The notes beneath the pieces are model-generated. The model saw nothing but the letters and a program-made list of their open reading frames with translations. It did not search any database and was not told the DNA's origin. 64,000 nt of DNA. Origin: Bombardia bombarda. Its lineage: Eukaryota; Ascomycota; Sordariomycetes; Sordariales; Lasiosphaeriaceae. A program made the position numbers and the translations under genes. Below are positions 11,713 to 21,937 of the stretch, one piece after another. The stretch is from contig JAULSR010000002.1 in the NCBI GenBank assembly GCA_030512295.1, forward strand, positions 682,001-746,000, read 5' to 3'. How positions within the stretch are numbered: position 1 is the first letter of the stretch; every line of letters begins with the position of its first letter.

Positions 11713-13838
11713 CTAAACCACAAGTTTTTTCTCCTCCTTCTTCTCACCCACTCGCTCCACAGTCGCTTCCACCCTCTCCGTCATCAGCTCGCTCACCCCC
11801 CTAAGGCGCGCCACCGCCACCGTAGCCAGTACCACAAATGGTATGACAGACGCCCACGCCAGCCGATACGCCCTTGCATACTGCACATGGCTCTCGTCCA
11901 CCGCCGCCGCCCACACCGCCGACGTGGCCCCAGGGATGTCGGAGGAATCGCCTACACGTCCAGCTGCCAGAGCCTCTAAAAGCTTCTCAACACCACCACC
12001 ATCATCTGGGAGTCCCGCAGCGATCGCTGCTGCCCCAACGGCAGGCGCATAGTTAGCAGCCAGGTGCCCGTTGATGATGGCGTCGAGCACCGCGGAGCCA
12101 AAGGCGCCGCCGATGGCGCGGGCCGAGAAGGCCAGCCCCGTGGCCGTCGAGAGAAATGCGTGCGGGGCGGTGAACTGCACGCAGGCGACGAGCGTGGTCA
12201 GTGGTCCCGACTGGCCAATGCCGCCGATGATGTTGATTCCGATCTGCACCTTGTTCCAGCCCGGCTGGAAGGAGGCGTAGCATATGGTTCTGCACGATGC
12301 ACATGAACAATCAGTAAGTACTAAATATGCCTCATGTTGGCCACGCGATTCTTTGGCGATATCACAGGATAGTAGCATCCCACTGGACACCACTTACGCA
12401 ATGAGAAAAAAGATCCACGTCACCACGAGGGGAGACTTGAGATCCTTGAAGCGCGTCGAGTACCACGTCACGATGAACGAAAACAGCAGGGTCGTCAGTG
12501 AGAATGACAGCTGCCTGACGCTGATGTGCCACGAGTTGGTCTCAAAGCCCAGGTTCAGGATGAGCTGCGGCGTGATGGCGTTGATAGCGCTGTAGAAGAT
12601 CCATCCCTCGACGGCGAACGCGAAGACGGATAATGCAAAGTTGGCGTCGCGGCTAAAGAAGACATGGGCGACGAGTCCGTCGCTTCGCCCCTTCCACTCT
12701 ACATCACGCGCCCAGCTTGTCAGCATATCTACCCCTCATCAGTTATGCTTCCTAAGATTAAGCCTACCATAGAGTCCAAAGGCAACAAACAGGACAAGCC
12801 CAATGGTTAACGGTGCTACAACATGAGGGTCCGACCATGTGTATGCTCCCCCCGCCCAGTCCAGGGCCAGGAGCATGAGAGTCGCGCTGGTGATGAACAG
12901 CACAGACCCGATAGGATCGATGGCCCATAGCAAGGTCTTTGCCGACATCTTCTTGGCGTGCTCGACCTTGGGCGGCCAGTAGAAGAGCAGCAGCCCGAGC
13001 GATGTGGCCGCGTGGAAGGCGGCTTGCATCCAGAAGATGTACCGCCACCCTCCGGCGTTGACGTTGGTGAGGGCGCCCGCTCCGATGCCGCCGATGCTGT
13101 ATACATTAGTACAAGTCGTCAGCCCAGAAGATAGACCAGCAAGCCCATATTCACCAAGTAAGTAGAATAAGTAGGACTCACATCCCCCCAAGCGACCCCC
13201 CCACAAACGCGAACCCGTTCGCCAGCGCCCTATACTTGAGCGGCAAAATCTCGGACGGAATTGCCTGTACGATGGAAATCGTCGACAGCGTCGTCCCGAT
13301 GAGGATCCCGCCCCCGATCAACATGTTCATCGAGCTCGCCCGGGCCGACACGACGGCGCCCGCAAAGGCTACTAGCGGCGGCCCCGCCGCGAGGTACTTG
13401 CGGTCGACGACGTCTGACAGCCGGCCGACGATGGGCGACAGCACGCTCTGCATGAGCAGCGGGCCCTGGATGATCCATCCTGCGAGAGAGGCGTCGCCGA
13501 GGTCGCGGATGATGAAGGCGATGACGGAGCCGGCGGCGACGACGACAAAGACTTGTGAGAGGATGGCGAAGCAGGTTATGAGCACGACGAGCCAGGATCG
13601 CCAGCTTAGGGGGATGTGGTGGTCGTCGGCAGGTGTTTGGAGGGCTTCTTGTGAGAGGGGGGCACCACTGGAGGTTTGTTGGTGTGCTCCAGGTGGGTGT
13701 GGGAGGAGTCGGAGGGGGGGTTGTTATTCTTCTCTTCGTGCGTCTGGATCGTGTCCGGGTTCTTGTCGTCGGTGATCATTTCCATGGTTACCTGAGTATT
13801 GTGCGATCAGTCGTGGTAGTAGCGGCAGTTCCTGGCAT
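11713..13838 (-). CDS. MFS efflux transporter, TRI12-like (DHA14 type)
   Basis: Five exons, complement(13792..13838), (13182..13667), (12768..13096), (12398..12698) and (11713..12289), join in frame to 579 aa, the usual size for 14-helix fungal efflux pumps. Visible landmarks: SWRSWLVVLITCFAILSQVF (first helix), AGWIIQGPLLMQSVLSPIVG then motif A GRLSDVVDRK, GWRYIFWMQAAFHAATSLG, EWKGRSDGLVAHVFF created by splicing at 12698/12768, and GIGQSGPLTTLVACVQFTAP. TRI12 proteins export trichothecenes; relatives export other terpenoids or drugs. The first exon is the least certain. The ATG at 13785 opens another frame and cannot reach the first helix without a shift, whereas ATG 13838 with a GTAACC donor to acceptor CTCCAG restores the frame. 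It is in the same orientation as the terpene synthase, suggesting co-function (inference). Confidence 0.85.
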
Positions 13839-14797
13839 GAAGCGTCACCACCCAACACATGTTAGAACAGGGTTGAAAGGAGCCGACTTAGCGGTAAGTA
13901 TATATTTTAGCAATTGTGCTTTCGCAACCACGATAGAAACGATACGCAATCCACTCTTCAATCACAAACAGTGCTGCCCGGGTTGACTTGATATAAGAGC
14001 ACATCGATCTACCCCGCTCCAGCCATTAATCATGCATACAGACTAGACGGCTATGCAGACCCGAAGACAGACACACTGCTGCAAGCCACATTGACGGTGT
14101 GACGAGAAGCATATAAGGCTTGACTGAATAGGGTGGGAAGATGACCATGACCGATCCGACCCCGCTTGATCTGTAAATGGACTCATTCCTAGCTGCCAAG
14201 AAACAGAATATGGCAACGTTCGTAGAGTCGTAGTGCGAGTGGCTAAGCCCTATCTGATTCATGATGCAGGGTGGTGGGTGTTGCTGCCATGGTAGCATTG
14301 TCGGCTGGGTGGTCGCCCATGCATGGACGGGACGGATCGACATGGGGGCAAGGGGCCAATGGATAAGTATCGTGGTCTCGGCATTTGCTTAAATGCTGGT
14401 AGGTACCTACTCCTTGTGTGTGGGTTATCGAACACTGTCCAAACGATGTGGTAGTACTTTGATGATGTGTTATAGCGGTAGCGGGGGGTTTTAGTTCAAT
14501 TATTGTCAGTACGTCTTCGGTGCTGTGGGATTTCGAGACTTCCAAGCATTACGATTCGTTGCTAGATGTAGGGGTGGCGGTCGCAGCACCTTTGGCTTTT
14601 ATTTACCATTGTTCTATCATGAGGTTGGGCTAGAAAGGGTGCTCTTTCATTTTGGGTGTTCAGCAGGGTATTAATGACCTTTATGACCTTGAAACAGCGT
14701 GATTTGGCCGTAGGTTTATACCTGTAGCTAGCTATGTTGGTGCTAATAGCTGTGTCTGATTTCTAGGTACTATACTCCTTGCTTACTATCTACCTAG
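13839..14797. other. Intergenic region
   Basis: 959 bp upstream of the transporter, with promoter function presumed. No gene was recognised. Confidence 0.5.
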
Positions 14798-15224
14798 CCG
14801 CGAAAAGGGGGTTGGCAAAATGCCTACAGAGCTGCAAAATACTGGCCAAATAGAGCAATGCAGCCACCCAGTTTGAAGCCAGTGTGACACATGAATCCAT
14901 TTGATTTGACTGACTGCTATCCACATACAGTATAATTTATATGCAGTATAGATGGATCAGAATGTAACCCGATGATCAGATCTATTGTATATTGGCCCCT
15001 TTCATTGAACCCGGCTATACTGGTCGCTTTGATACTGACCGCTCTACACCAGTATTTTACTACGGTTCAGATTGACTCTGGCTTGTCAGGAATACTATAC
15101 GTATCAGCTACAAAATGGCCTGGTGTGAAGTAAATGCTACAGTATATTGATTTGGCTGTCTTCAGTCTTGTAAAATACTGACATCTGGCTGAAAGACAGC
15201 ATTTTGCTAACCCCATTTTCGCGG
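14798..15224. mobile_element. MITE-like element with 26-bp terminal inverted repeats
   Basis: The first 26 bases (14798-14823, beginning CCGCGAAAA and ending GCAAAATGC) are the reverse complement of the last 26 (15199-15224) at 24 of 26 positions. The 427-bp interior has no open frame of note and contains many short CAGTAT/ATACTG motifs in both orientations, including AAAATACTG near each end, so the inverted similarity extends inwards imperfectly. Size, ends and lack of coding capacity fit a non-autonomous DNA transposon (MITE). I see no clear target-site duplication (flanks ..CTACCTAG and AACAGTG..), so superfamily is unassigned. Confidence 0.7.
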
Positions 15225-15404
15225 AACAGTGTTGTTGATGCTTCGGTAGTTACTCTATTCGTCCACTGTAGTCGTTAGTGCTGTTTAACATCTAGTGTCC
15301 ACCAGAGCGTTTCTTGCGTCTTTCAATACAATCGTCAGCTTCCGGTAATATTCGCTTCGTGGTTTGAGCAGTTTTGGTGTCAGCGACGTCGAATCTTTCG
15401 GGCT

Positions 15405-15790
15405 TTAGAATTGGACGTAGAACCGTCTTAGGTCGTGTAGGACGTTAGATAAAGGCTTGGATAGGTCCGTGAACTCCTCCGTTAAGAGCTCTAGGTAAAA
15501 TCTATCCATATTCAGGATAGCATTCTTATATACGAACACATCGTCCCACTCAATATGGATATCCATCTTGAGGCCCTTTGCCGTGACGGGGGATTGCACC
15601 TCCTTATTGGATTTCACGTTGACATGCCTCAGTCTCGTGGAGGGTCTCGGCCGCCCAGCGGTGAAGTCGATCTGAATTTGCTTTTAAGAATCTCGCGCAG
15701 CAACTCTAGATCGGCCTTGCGGATGGGGTGCTGCTTCAACGCCGCCTCCCTATCTGCCATGACTGGCCTGCTTCTTGCGGGGGATGCAGA
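15405..15790 (-). pseudogene. Possible degenerate gene fragment, unknown
   Basis: Two adjacent leftward open frames look like pieces of one protein. The first has MADREAALKQHPIRKADLEL and runs to a stop after GGRDPPRD. The second, in another frame, continues with VKSNKEVQSP, an IHIEWDDVFVYKN segment and LLTEEFTDLSKPL before a stop at 15405. No clean GT..AG intron joins them. The composition is protein-like, but I do not recognise a family. It may be a relic, or two chance frames. Confidence 0.25.
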
Positions 15791-16410
15791 TGGCGGTTGT
15801 TTTGAGAGTCGGTGGAAGTTAAGGTAGTTACCCACCACTCACGTTTTCAGGTTGTCGGGTGGAAGAGTAGGTAGGGTGAGAGATCTGTGTGGCGGTCTGC
15901 TCTGCTGCGGACTCTACCTACTTCTAGCGCGGTTGCCTGTTTGTGAAGAGTTTTCTTTTTCTTCATCCGATCACTTCGTGGAAAATTTCATATGTTTCGG
16001 TTTGCAGCGGCCTTTCTTGTTCTGGTAGGCTGTAGCTGTAGCGACGGTACCTATGTCATTGCAGTCCATGAAACGAGGGCATGCCCGGTACTTAGGTTCT
16101 CATAGCAACTATTAAATCCTCTGGCCTGTACAGCTTACTAGGTACCTAGGTACCTCATGTTAACAGCTCTAATACAAGCACAAGCCATTCAATCACGACA
16201 GACGACGAAGATGACTTTTACTAAAGCTAGGACGGCGGGGATGGCTAATCACCTTGCTTTATTACCATTACTACAAATTTCCCAAACTCAAGAGAGCTAT
16301 CCGTTATTTCTGTGCAAGAGCGACTGGGCGATCCATAATGGAGGTAATCGTTTCAAAAGCAAGGGCGTTTTATCAGTTAATCATACAAGGATTCCTCATT
16401 TAAAACCCGA
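15791..16410. other. Intergenic region
   Basis: Holds a TAGGTACCTAGGTACC palindromic tract near 16140, one of several such motifs in the window. No gene was recognised. Confidence 0.5.
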
Positions 16411-17731
16411 TCAGAACGTAGTTTGCAGCTTTGGATAGTCCTTGGCATGCACTTGAAGATCCGCATAGATGCTTCCTGCGTCATCTTTGCCGAGATCCTT
16501 CATCCGTTCTGTATCTTCCTCTTCAAGCTTCTCCAACTCGTCGGCCGGGTCCTGCTTTCCGGCCTTTTCGTCCTTCTTCTGCGGCTCAAGAGCCTTCTCC
16601 ACACCTGATGATTCACCAACGAGTAAGAACTGGGCGTTGGCATAGTCAAGGTGCTCTGGCTGCGTGGGCATCCAGCGTAAGGATCGAAACCCTTTGATCA
16701 CTCTGCCACTCATGTTAGTGGTCTGTGGTTTTTGGACATCAGAGTATGACCCGGCTTGTAACTTACTCCTCGGGATACTCGGGCGCCTCTGGCAGCCGCG
16801 CAGAGGCAGGGCCTGGATACTCGGGGTTCTTGGTGCTGAGGATGAAGCTGCCCTTCTCCTTGAGCCCAATCTCATGCTGGACCTCTCCCAGCTTCTCCGG
16901 CAGGGTCAACATGTACACCAAGTGACTCTCCCTTCCGGTGCTCGTGATGGCGTAGACACCCTCACCTATCGGGGTGGCGGCGGGAGAGTGTCTCGTGCCT
17001 GCAGTCTTGGTAGCGTAGTCAGATGCTGACAGAAACTCATCCTTGAGCTTCTGGAAAGATGCGCCAGTCTTTTCGACGAAGGCGATCCAGCGGTCTCTAC
17101 CGCTCTGGGGCAACACCTTTTTGGGGATGGCGCAAAGCCTGCCGTTGCCGGCATCGCCAATTGGGCCGCTCCCCAACTTGGCATCCTTCTCAATCGGGCG
17201 CAGGACAATGTAGCTGCGGGCAATGTCATCCACTTCGGATGGTTCGTCAATGCCTACGCGTCCGCGGAAGAAGAAGTAGATGATTCCTTTCTCGAGGATG
17301 CTTGATGGTACTGCCTCTGAGTCGTCACGGCCATGTGGCTCTACTGCGCTTTCCTCTTCTTGCTTCGGGGAAGGGGATGCAGCTTTCGAGGCTTGCTGCT
17401 GCTCTTGTTTTGGCTCATTCTTGTCGTCTTCTGTCCCGGCATCCTCTGTCTTGACAGCCTGTTCAGCTTTGCTGTTGTGACTTGTTCCATTCGTCTTGCT
17501 ATAATCATGCTTAGATATGTTTCATCCAACGTGTCGAGAGATACGCGGTCCTTACCTGCCAATCGTCTCTTCAATCGTCTTTTGCTGCTTCTCATCCGAC
17601 GTCTTGGCGCGCTTAGCTTCGGGGGATTCAGCAGCCTCGGTCTTGTGCTTTGATCCAGGAGCGGCTTCTGATGTCGGATCAGCAGCTGATTCGTCTAGCC
17701 TCTTGGCAGACGATCTTGTACCAGATGTCAT
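16411..17731 (-). CDS. Conserved fungal protein of unknown function
   Basis: Exons complement(17556..17731), (16767..17498) and (16411..16702) give 399 aa. The introns have GTAAGG..TATAG and GTAAGT..GGCAG ends; an acceptor 6 nt upstream (ATGAG) would add two residues in frame. The N-terminal ~110 residues are lysine/glutamate-rich and low complexity with basic patches, possibly a nuclear signal. A compact conserved region follows: SSILEKGIIYFFFRGRV, IARSYIVLRPIEKDAKLG, KKVLPQSGRDRWIAFVEK, TKTAGTRHSPAATPIGEGVY, ISTKNPEYPGPASARLP-like text and FRSLRWMPTQPEHLDYANAQ. This protein is widely conserved in filamentous ascomycetes, where databases sometimes label it a BTB-domain transcription factor. 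I see no BTB fold motif, so I leave function open. It ends with an acidic helix and YPKLQTTF. Confidence 0.85.
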
Positions 17732-20422
17732 GTTGGGTCTCGCACTTCCAAGGGGTTTGACTTTTAAGCATCATGGTAAAAGATCTTGGCGAGCTTGTGA
17801 AGACATGGTTTTACGTGAAGGAAAACTGAAAGAGGCTTTCACTAGCCGGTGAGTGATGTCATAGATCTGAAACCGTATCGCGCCTGCCCGTGATGTCTTC
17901 AGGTTACGTAAGGACCCGATGGGCTGTACCGTGCTAGAATGTCTCGGTGAAATCCGCGCACTGTACTGTAGGGATCAGGTGAGAAAGCCGCTAACTGCCC
18001 CGCAGCATTGACATGGCTCGTGCGTTTTCAGGGGACCACGGGGATACAAACCCCTGAATGGAAGCGACGCAACTCCCGTCCTCACCGCCATCCATTCAGT
18101 CAGTCTACCACAGTAAGGCAGGCAACCGTCCACTGGAATTTTCAACAAGCCATGGGGTGGGCTGTGTACACTGGTCAAACGACATGCTAAAGTTTTAGGA
18201 TTGTTTGCTGTCTTTATTCTTTTTCTCTGTAAGGATTGGTCTTGAATGACTTCCATGCGGAAGACGGGCCAGTTGTGTAACGAAAAGTTAGGTACCTTGA
18301 TAAAATTACGCATCATTCATCAACACATAATATTCAGTTCGAGCAACAAACCTCGATATTCGTATAGACGCTATAGTCCTACACGCTTGATGCAAGCAGC
18401 GTTCCGATCGTTTATGAAGGTCATCTGACAATTTTATCCTGTTCTTTGTCTGAGGAAACATCGTTATCTTATCTCGGGGTCCCGTCCGGAGGATCGCGTC
18501 CCCATTCAATAACAGAGGAAACCGTGGAATGCAGGTCGGTATTTAGGTGGCGCGGCCTGCAAATCAGGACATCTTGTAGTCTGTTACACGACATACCAAT
18601 TGACACACACCCTCAATGTCGTCGGTGGCACTCGTGCTGCTGCTACTGCTGCGCATAAATGTCGTCGCGTCGCGTCGCACCGCGTCGCATCGCATCGCTT
18701 CAGGCCTTGGTGTGTAGGGAGGGGGGAAGAGTTCAGCGAATAGCTGTCTGGCTGTTGGTGACTCACTCCCGGCAGGACCATTGGTTGCAACATTTCGGGA
18801 AATGATGTGTCGTACAACTGATGCTGCCGGTCGGACGACTCGGACTGGTTGTTGCATTCATTTTGACTGCCGGTGGGTAGTATTTAATCCCCAACTTGTT
18901 CCCCAAAACTGGCGTACCGTTTTGGACTTGCAAAATTGAAGGTATTGTGTGCTTGGGGTCGTGGTCCGGCTCACAACCGCCAATTCAACGTTCAAAATAT
19001 TTATCCTGCATGCAGCGGTTTGTAGCCCCATTTTATATGCATTTGAATCTATAGTGTTTATTTCCTTTCTATCCGTCTTGGCCTTTCTTTGGTCTATTTA
19101 TCGGAGAGTGGGATGACGATATCTGACAAATTCACTCGCCGTTCTGAAATGCCCGTGTCGAGAAATGTCACTTGCCCATGCTCCAGGGCCTGACCTCCCT
19201 CCATCAACGTTTCCCCTTCACTGCTGCATGACTCATCCCATAATCTGAGAACGGGACTGACATTGAACATTTCATCTCTCCTCTAGTTCGATCGCGGGCA
19301 CTTTTGTGTTTGTTACCCTCAAGGCAGATCATCGGCGATTTCTCGTCGTGGACCAGACAACTTGAGATCGGTGGCCGTTGTCATCAGAAGATACCTATCC
19401 ACAAATACAGGACAGGAACTTGATAGATAAAGGAAAATTTGGCGTTAGGAGTGAACTCACAAGAACATTTGATGCGGGATGGTCCCCATTCGAGTGATGC
19501 AGAGGATTTATTCTAATGAGGATCGTGGAAGAGGTAGGCTGTAAGGGGCTGTTGAGAGCATGGAGGGTTATTGAAGGCGCGGAAGCCCCTCTCCTTTATG
19601 ATGGAATAACCTACAAGACGTTTCACATCACGTAAATGTTCTGCACGGTATTGACAAGATGCATGCACGCAGTAGTAAGACATCCACCCGACTACTCTAC
19701 TGGTCTTGTCCCGAAAACTCAGGATTTGTTACCAGCTCGTTCAGCAAAAACATGCTCATCGGAGAAGATGACAGGCAACAAGAGACATGCCAAGTCCTTC
19801 AAAGTGACACGAAATGGCACTTACTTTCAGTCAGATGATGTAGCGACGGATGAACAAGGAAGGAGCAAAAACGCTAGGGAAACTGATGCGGCATTTATGG
19901 ACTTCCATTCGGTACTGATTTCCATGTCAAATTTCTAAATCCCCTCAATGACGGAACAACTGATGCAAAAAAAATGATGTCTAACCTAAGGTAGCCTCCG
20001 CTCCGATGCCCAACAGGTGCCAAGTTGAATAGTTCTAGTCTAGATAGGTACTTATTGCTTCAAGTTTTCTTCGTCTTGGCGGTTCTATATATCCCCCATG
20101 TTTCGATCCGATCCAATGCCATCCATGATATAGTAAAATAGCAATGCAAAAGAAAATGCAAAGCAAGTCTAAATGGCCGATCAGCAATGAGCAGCTGACC
20201 CGGTAAGGTAGGTAGATTGGCCACATCAGAGCAGCCCGACCCATTCCCCCCCCCCCCCCCCCAACCTCTCTTTCTCCTCCAGCCCAGTCCCGAAAAAAAT
20301 CCGCCCGACAACAGGGACGCCACGCCACGCAGCAGCCCCCAGGGGTCCATACCATCCACACGCGCCGCCAGGTTACATGATATACGCATAACGTGACCAC
20401 GACAATGACATCAGGCACTATT
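17732..20422. other. Gene-empty intergenic region with simple repeats
   Basis: 2.7 kb between genes. It contains a degenerate GTCGC pentanucleotide tract near 18660-18700 and a 17-base poly-C run at 20246-20262. Open frames here have no protein-like features. Nothing functional was recognised. Confidence 0.5.
20246..20262 (+). repeat. Poly-C tract (17 C)
   Basis: An uninterrupted run of 17 cytosines in the 3' flank of the amidoligase gene. A similar 16-C run lies at 23696-23711. Confidence 0.9.
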
Positions 20423-21937
20423 CTATACCTTGTTGTCGTCGCGAACCTTAAGCTTGAGCGCAGAGTAGACATCCTTGGGGATCTCAAGGGCCTGCATCAG
20501 CCATTCAAAGTGCTTTCCGTATTGTTCCCCCACGGACTGGCCTACTTTCGGCACAACAACCTGGCCCAGCAGGCCCGCCCGGATGGCCTCTGCAAAGCGG
20601 CGTCTGCCTGACTCTGACCTCAGCGCGGATACCTCGGCCATCTTGCTGCAGACGGCCAGCCAACCAGCGACCAGGTCGGCCTCGACCGTGCCCTCCATGA
20701 TGCGGAACTCGACCGTCCTCGGGCTCACCACCGCCCGGTCGTCCTCCTTGCCAAAGGCGCTAAAGTTGAAGCCCATCCGGCGGTACTTAGGTTCGATGCC
20801 CGACAGCCGCTGGCCCAGGTCCTGGTGCGTGGCCGCGCTCCAGATCAGCTGCAGGGCGCGCGCGTCGGCGCGCGAGAGCATCTTGTCCCTTTCCAGCTTT
20901 CTCAGGATTGTCGCCGTCTCGTCGTCGTCGATCCTGGTCTTTGCCAGGCTGGTGGTGCTGTTGGGGGGAAATTCTCTGAGCATCTGCTCCAGCTGGCCCG
21001 TGGTGTCCTTGGTTATGTCGCACTTTCCAGCTGCTCCCAAGAGGAGGGCGATGCGGCTGCGTTGGCGCAGCTCGGCGCCCCAGGTGTATTTGTTGTGGTA
21101 GTTCAGCGATTTGGGGTTCCTGATGCTGCGCAGCGTCGGCTCGGCCAGCCACAGCAATGTAGCGAGCCTCTTGAGGGTCGCCAGGTCGAAGGGCTTGCCA
21201 TCGAGCCGGCCGATGTGGACGTGGACATCGCACGAGAAGTTGGCCTTGAGGCGCTGTCTGGCCTCCAGCTTCTCGAGCACCTTGCGGACACGGTTACTGG
21301 ACTCTTTGTCCATGGCGGCCATCCTAGGGGAGCTGATCTCGGTCGAGACCCACTTGTATGCAGTCTGGTTCATGTCACCGCCTGGGATTGCCGAGTTGGC
21401 CTTCTTCACGATCCAGTCCGAGTCCCAGTAGTAGCTTTCCTTGCCCATTTCGGGGCTGTTTTTGTGCTTTTGGATGTCAAAGATTGTTATCGCCTTCTCT
21501 CCTGTCTTTCTGATGGTCTTGGCGATGAGCTCGTATGCATCTTTTTGACGGGCTTCCAAAGACTCCGGGTCGTCTCCGGTGAAGACTGTCCGGAAAAGAG
21601 GGCGTGTCTCTTTTGGTTCCGGATCCTTGTAACCCTTGACCAGAAGAGGAAGCAAGCACTTGACTTCGAGTCCAAATGCTATGCCTTTTTGGGAGGTGCC
21701 AGCAGCTTGTGCTGAGCCGCTCCCCGATCCGAAGAAGGGACAAACGAGATCGTGCTCGTCGATGATGCTGTGGGGTGGCATGATGGAAAACTTTAGAGCT
21801 TCTTTCACAACCGAATGTACTCGAGATAGGACAATTCTTCTGCGCTCACGGTCGGTTGTGCTTGCTCCTCCCGGAAGAGTCGGCTGAGACATCAACCAGG
21901 GGCGCCATCTCATAGGATCGAGATTTGACTGTATCAT
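20423..21937 (-). CDS. Putative amidoligase (Amidoligase_2 family)
   Basis: A single-exon gene for 504 aa. Motifs of the glutamine-synthetase-fold COOH-NH2 ligases are visible: GLEVKCLLP (residues 89-97, the metal/ATP-binding GxE strand), VSTEISSPRM (197-206), CDVHVHIG (236-243, carrying the histidines) and TVEFRIMEGT (408-417, with the conserved R and E). Such enzymes are inferred to form amide or peptide bonds with amines or amino acids. Fungal members are common, often in several copies, and uncharacterised. No signal peptide or membrane helix is seen, so it is likely cytosolic. The first ATG is used; M9 or M53 could be alternatives because the N-terminal 80 residues are poorly conserved in kind. 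Confidence 0.85.
   Translation of the reverse strand: MIQSNLDPMRWRPWLMSQPTLPGGASTTDRERRRIVLSRVHSVVKEALKFSIMPPHSIIDEHDLVCPFFGSGSGSAQAAGTSQKGIAFGLEVKCLLPLLVKGYKDPEPKETRPLFRTVFTGDDPESLEARQKDAYELIAKTIRKTGEKAITIFDIQKHKNSPEMGKESYYWDSDWIVKKANSAIPGGDMNQTAYKWVSTEISSPRMAAMDKESSNRVRKVLEKLEARQRLKANFSCDVHVHIGRLDGKPFDLATLKRLATLLWLAEPTLRSIRNPKSLNYHNKYTWGAELRQRSRIALLLGAAGKCDITKDTTGQLEQMLREFPPNSTTSLAKTRIDDDETATILRKLERDKMLSRADARALQLIWSAATHQDLGQRLSGIEPKYRRMGFNFSAFGKEDDRAVVSPRTVEFRIMEGTVEADLVAGWLAVCSKMAEVSALRSESGRRRFAEAIRAGLLGQVVVPKVGQSVGEQYGKHFEWLMQALEIPKDVYSALKLKVRDDNKV

Noticed and set aside
18655..18705. GTCGC-rich tract as a possible regulatory array
   Set aside because: Short and irregular; explained as a degenerate simple repeat.
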